6,954 nucleotides of DNA from JAPXSY01 sp033812795 (lineage in GTDB: Bacteria > Verrucomicrobiota > Kiritimatiellia > RFP12 > UBA1067). A program made the position numbers and the translations under genes. Positions 5,238-6,954 of the stretch are shown in pieces (the stretch's first letter is position 1; every line of letters begins with the position of its first letter). The notes under the pieces are model-generated. The model saw nothing but the letters and a program-made list of their open reading frames with translations. It searched no databases and had not been told where the DNA came from. The stretch spans positions 1 through 6,954 of the forward strand of contig JAPXSY010000115.1 of the NCBI GenBank assembly GCA_033812795.1. The letters run 5' to 3'.

Positions 5238-5945
5238 ATGAAACGAAAAGCTCTCATTGTGTTGGCATCCGTTGCGTTGCTCTGGGGACTGCTCTTCGCA
5301 CTACAATTCACTTTTGCCGGATACATCCTTGTCGGTATGTTCGGGATGGAATATTACAGGACATTGAACTTTGGACATCAAAAGATGGAGAGTGAAGGCG
5401 ATTCCCCTTCTTCTCTCCGCCTACAGTTTGGGCGCCAGCCTCCGAAGCAAGGAGCGTTAGTGCCGTGCCTTCTTCTCTATAGCATCGACGATTCCACAAA
5501 TATGCTCGTGTATGTCAATGTTCCCCAAGATTGGTACGGGGCCCAGTACCTTGATCTGACAAGGCTAGATCTTGTTATGCAAGACGGGAGGCGAGAGGAG
5601 TTGGTTCGTCAATCTGGCCCTGTCGTGACAACTTGGAGCAGGCAGAGTGGAAGAACTGATAGCTACGCATCTGGAGAACCAGTCCGATTTTGCTTTGGGC
5701 AGCCCCAAAGCGAGCGCATTTTTTTTAAACGCTGCGGTAGGTGGTTGGAAAGGGTCGTAATGGATCCGGCGACGCCGGGGCAAGCGTGTTTCTACGCGAC
5801 ATTATGGCCTCCAACTGAAAAAGTGACCCTGATTGCGGAGGGGACGATTCATCGGGAACTATGCAGAGAGGATCAACCGTTTAAGCAGGTTTCCACCTGG
5901 AAGATCACGAGGGGCTGGGGGTTCCGAAGGGTCTGGTTGCCCTAG
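5238..5945 (+). CDS. Membrane-anchored hypothetical protein
   Basis: The 235-residue product has a short basic N-terminus (MKRK) and a hydrophobic segment at about 5-34, rich in Leu, Val and Phe. This is probably an uncleaved signal anchor, or a signal peptide with a weak cleavage site. The remaining 200 residues are soluble in character, with beta-like alternation (MLVYVNVP, YLDLTRLDLVM, KVTLIAEGTIH), several Trp residues and no recognisable catalytic motif. It would face the periplasm. The ATG follows a weak AGAGAC sequence, and no better start exists. It is the only plus-strand gene in the window and converges with the gene at 6068. Base composition is less G+C-rich than the left block. 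No family was recognised. Confidence 0.7.
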   Translation: MKRKALIVLASVALLWGLLFALQFTFAGYILVGMFGMEYYRTLNFGHQKMESEGDSPSSLRLQFGRQPPKQGALVPCLLLYSIDDSTNMLVYVNVPQDWYGAQYLDLTRLDLVMQDGRREELVRQSGPVVTTWSRQSGRTDSYASGEPVRFCFGQPQSERIFFKRCGRWLERVVMDPATPGQACFYATLWPPTEKVTLIAEGTIHRELCREDQPFKQVSTWKITRGWGFRRVWLP

Positions 5946-6019
5946 TGAGCACTACCATCCCACAGAGCAGACCGGAAACACATGAACGCAGAACGTCCAG
6001 CGCCGAAGTATGGAGCCTT

Positions 6020-6058
6020 AAACCCATGAAACCAAAAACCAAAGAACGTTGAACCTTG
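6020..6058. repeat. Short vestige of the TGAAACC-type repeat
   Basis: ACCCATGAAACC is followed by AAAAACCAAAGAACGTTGAACC between the two convergent genes. It resembles the end of composite repeat copy 4 (TGAAACC, then CCAAAGAGAGTTGAA), but the hexamer array is absent. The rest of the 122-base convergent intergenic space shows nothing else. Confidence 0.5.
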
Positions 6059-6067
6059 CCGCCTGAA

Positions 6068-6466
6068 TCAGGGTATTTGCCCAAGCCCATACTCGATGGT
6101 TTTAAGGATTGCGATCGAACTGAGCAAGCCTAGCGTGCTTAAAACAAGTAACCGTTTTTTTCTCTTTCGTTCGCGAGAAAGGCCTACGATTAGGGTCAGT
6201 GTGAGGAACAGAACCGGCCCACCCAACAAACCGACTTTGAAAAAGAAATCGCCCACCCTGTCACCGCCAAGCATTTCAGACTGGGTTACGGCATCACTTG
6301 CAAGAAACAAAATGGAGGGAGCCGAAATAGCAAGTCCTGCGACAAGCTTTCTTTCGGGCAACGCCAAAACACACATGACCAAACCCAAGAGCAGGTAGGC
6401 GACAAGAGGTGCCCCACTCGAAGCGATGTCGTGGAAACTCATGCACAGCGTTGAGCAAATCGACAT
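6068..6466 (-). CDS. Small four-helix integral membrane protein of unknown function
   Basis: From ATG 6466 the product is 132 residues with four hydrophobic stretches at about 18-36 (APLVAYLLLGLVMCVLAL), 41-58, 77-96 (GLLGGPVLFLTLTLIVGL) and 105-122. A strongly basic loop RERKRKKR before the fourth helix should lie in the cytoplasm, which would place both termini on the cytoplasmic side as well. The start is chosen because AGGAG sits eight bases upstream. A longer frame to 6565 would translate the perfect hairpin at 6506-6554 and is not credible. No family was recognised. It lies downstream of the right-edge secreted-protein gene in the same direction, with the hairpin between them, and converges with the gene at 5238. 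Confidence 0.65.
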   Translation of the reverse strand: MSICSTLCMSFHDIASSGAPLVAYLLLGLVMCVLALPERKLVAGLAISAPSILFLASDAVTQSEMLGGDRVGDFFFKVGLLGGPVLFLTLTLIVGLSRERKRKKRLLVLSTLGLLSSIAILKTIEYGLGQIP

Positions 6467-6474
6467 TCTATGGA

Positions 6475-6479
6475 CTCCT
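6475..6479 (-). promoter_or_regulatory. Shine-Dalgarno site deciding the start at 6466
   Basis: AGGAG on the minus strand is eight bases before ATG 6466. A TATACT (6500-6495) a little upstream could be a -10 box, but its -35 region would fall inside the hairpin and does not match consensus. Confidence 0.65.
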
Positions 6480-6505
6480 GATTTATTACGGTCGAGTATA
6501 AAAGG

Positions 6506-6554
6506 GCCCGTCAGCCAGTGGCCAGCGCGTTGCGCTGGCCACTGGCTGACGGGC
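6506..6554. terminator. Perfect 23-bp inverted repeat, probable bidirectional terminator
   Basis: Arms 6506-6528 and 6532-6554 are perfect reverse complements around a GTT loop, with a core of TGGCCAGCGC. On the plus strand it is followed by TGCTTTTTC, and on the minus strand by CCTTTTAT. It lies 27 bases after the stop of the right-edge minus-strand gene and before the 6466 gene, a suitable place to end that transcript. The length and perfection of the stem exceed most intrinsic terminators, so a dispersed palindromic repeat is an alternative. Confidence 0.6.
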
Positions 6555-6581
6555 TGCTTTTTCACATGAAGGAAGTGTACT

Positions 6582-6954
6582 TCAACGCGTGGCCGCTTTC
6601 AAAACTTTAGGTGTTGCGCTGGCCGGTCGCGCGCGCGGGATATGTAAAGCCAGACCTGCTGCGCCGCTTGGCACGATTTCCCGTGGGAATGTGATATTTT
6701 CCGGGTAATGCGGACTGCTTTTGAAGTTGTACAAGTAACCAATGGATTCGCCTTTGTTGCGCATATACAACTCGCTTTTTTTTCCCCATTCGCTCAAACA
6801 CACCCGCAAATCCGCTGTGATCGCTTCTTTCGCCGACTCGGAAAGATTGGTGTCCGCAAACGCGACGTTTATCGCGTTTGAGTTCACTCCATAGTAAACG
6901 ACGTTGCCCTGTCCGTGACACTGCCTGACCAGTAACAACACGGATACGAAGAGG
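6582..6954 (-). CDS. Small secreted protein of unknown function, longer paralog (5' end outside window)
   Basis: The frame is open from the right edge to TGA at 6584-6582, and the true start lies outside. The visible N-terminal part (LFVSVLLLV, then QCHGQG) is the end of a signal peptide nearly identical to that of the gene at 4615-4839. The shared domain carries VVYYGVNSNAINVAF and SAKEAITADLRVC, with four residue changes from the paralog. After SEWGK the two diverge. This copy continues through KKSELYMRNKG, GYLYNFKSSPHYPENITFP and an Ala/Arg-rich tail of lower quality (PRARPASATPK). A GTG at 6941 is an in-frame start candidate but would cut the signal peptide, so the upstream start is preferred. 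An A8 run on the coding strand lies at the divergence point. No family was recognised. Confidence 0.6.
   Translation of the reverse strand, partial: LFVSVLLLVRQCHGQGNVVYYGVNSNAINVAFADTNLSESAKEAITADLRVCLSEWGKKSELYMRNKGESIGYLYNFKSSPHYPENITFPREIVPSGAAGLALHIPRARPASATPKVLKAATR
6785..6954. repeat. Duplicated 170-base segment, copy B
   Basis: This is the partner of 4638-4807, in the same orientation, gapless, with about ten mismatches by hand count. Homology stops on the left at the poly-T run (6776-6783) and on the right only because the window ends. Confidence 0.9.

Noticed and set aside
6467..6565. N-terminal extension of the small membrane protein to 6565
   Set aside because: It would translate the perfect hairpin and skip the good AGGAG site in front of ATG 6466.
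6607..6921. Second minus-strand ORF overlapping the right-edge secreted-protein gene
   Set aside because: It is in another frame. The paralog comparison shows synonymous changes in the frame of 6582-6954, not in this one.

Overview
The window looks like chromosomal DNA from an uncultured or little-studied Gram-negative bacterium, most likely from the PVC superphylum (Verrucomicrobiota, Kiritimatiellota or Lentisphaerota). That placement is an inference. It rests on a PUFA/PKS-like ketosynthase and acyltransferase pair in a G+C-rich block, and on low-complexity intergenic repeats (CGATCC hexamers with a CGATTTGGATGAA cap, TGAAACC units, AATCTGCGTA units) that I associate from memory with such genomes. 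No rRNA, tRNA, CRISPR array or transposase gene was seen.

Left block (1-3875, all minus strand, G+C-rich). Transcription runs right to left through a compact probable operon. panB (3057-3875) encodes ketopantoate hydroxymethyltransferase with its catalytic residues intact. Nineteen bases later comes a 472-residue stand-alone ketosynthase-fold protein (1619-3037). A TGA/ATG 4-base overlap then leads into an acyltransferase-fold protein (1-1622, running off the left edge). Both synthase proteins keep the family scaffold but lack key catalytic residues. The ketosynthase has Ala where the nucleophilic Cys belongs. The acyltransferase has Phe before its Ser and Asn where the catalytic His belongs. 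They look like a non-elongating, structural or decarboxylating module of a PUFA/PKS-like system whose other genes lie to the left of the window. PanB supplies the pantothenate branch that leads to CoA and to the phosphopantetheine arm of acyl carrier proteins, so the co-location may be functional.

Middle block (3876-4614) has no believable gene. It holds the probable panB promoter and then at least four copies of a composite repeat (hexamer array, fixed cap, TGAAACC-type units), a separate AATCTGCGTA repeat between short direct repeats, and a CGCGGGTCGA cluster. The repeat periods keep several frames open, so the apparent reading frames here are artefacts.

Right block (4615-6954, lower G+C) is accessory in character, with small secreted or membrane proteins of unknown function. 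Two minus-strand genes share a nearly identical 170-base 5' part encoding a signal peptide and a short secreted domain. The first (4615-4839) ends soon after the homology stops, next to the repeat array. The second (6582-6954) has a longer C-terminus and runs off the right edge. Between them lie a tryptophan-rich small ORF, a plus-strand membrane-anchored orphan (5238-5945), a small four-helix membrane protein (6068-6466, minus) and a perfect 23-bp hairpin (6506-6554).
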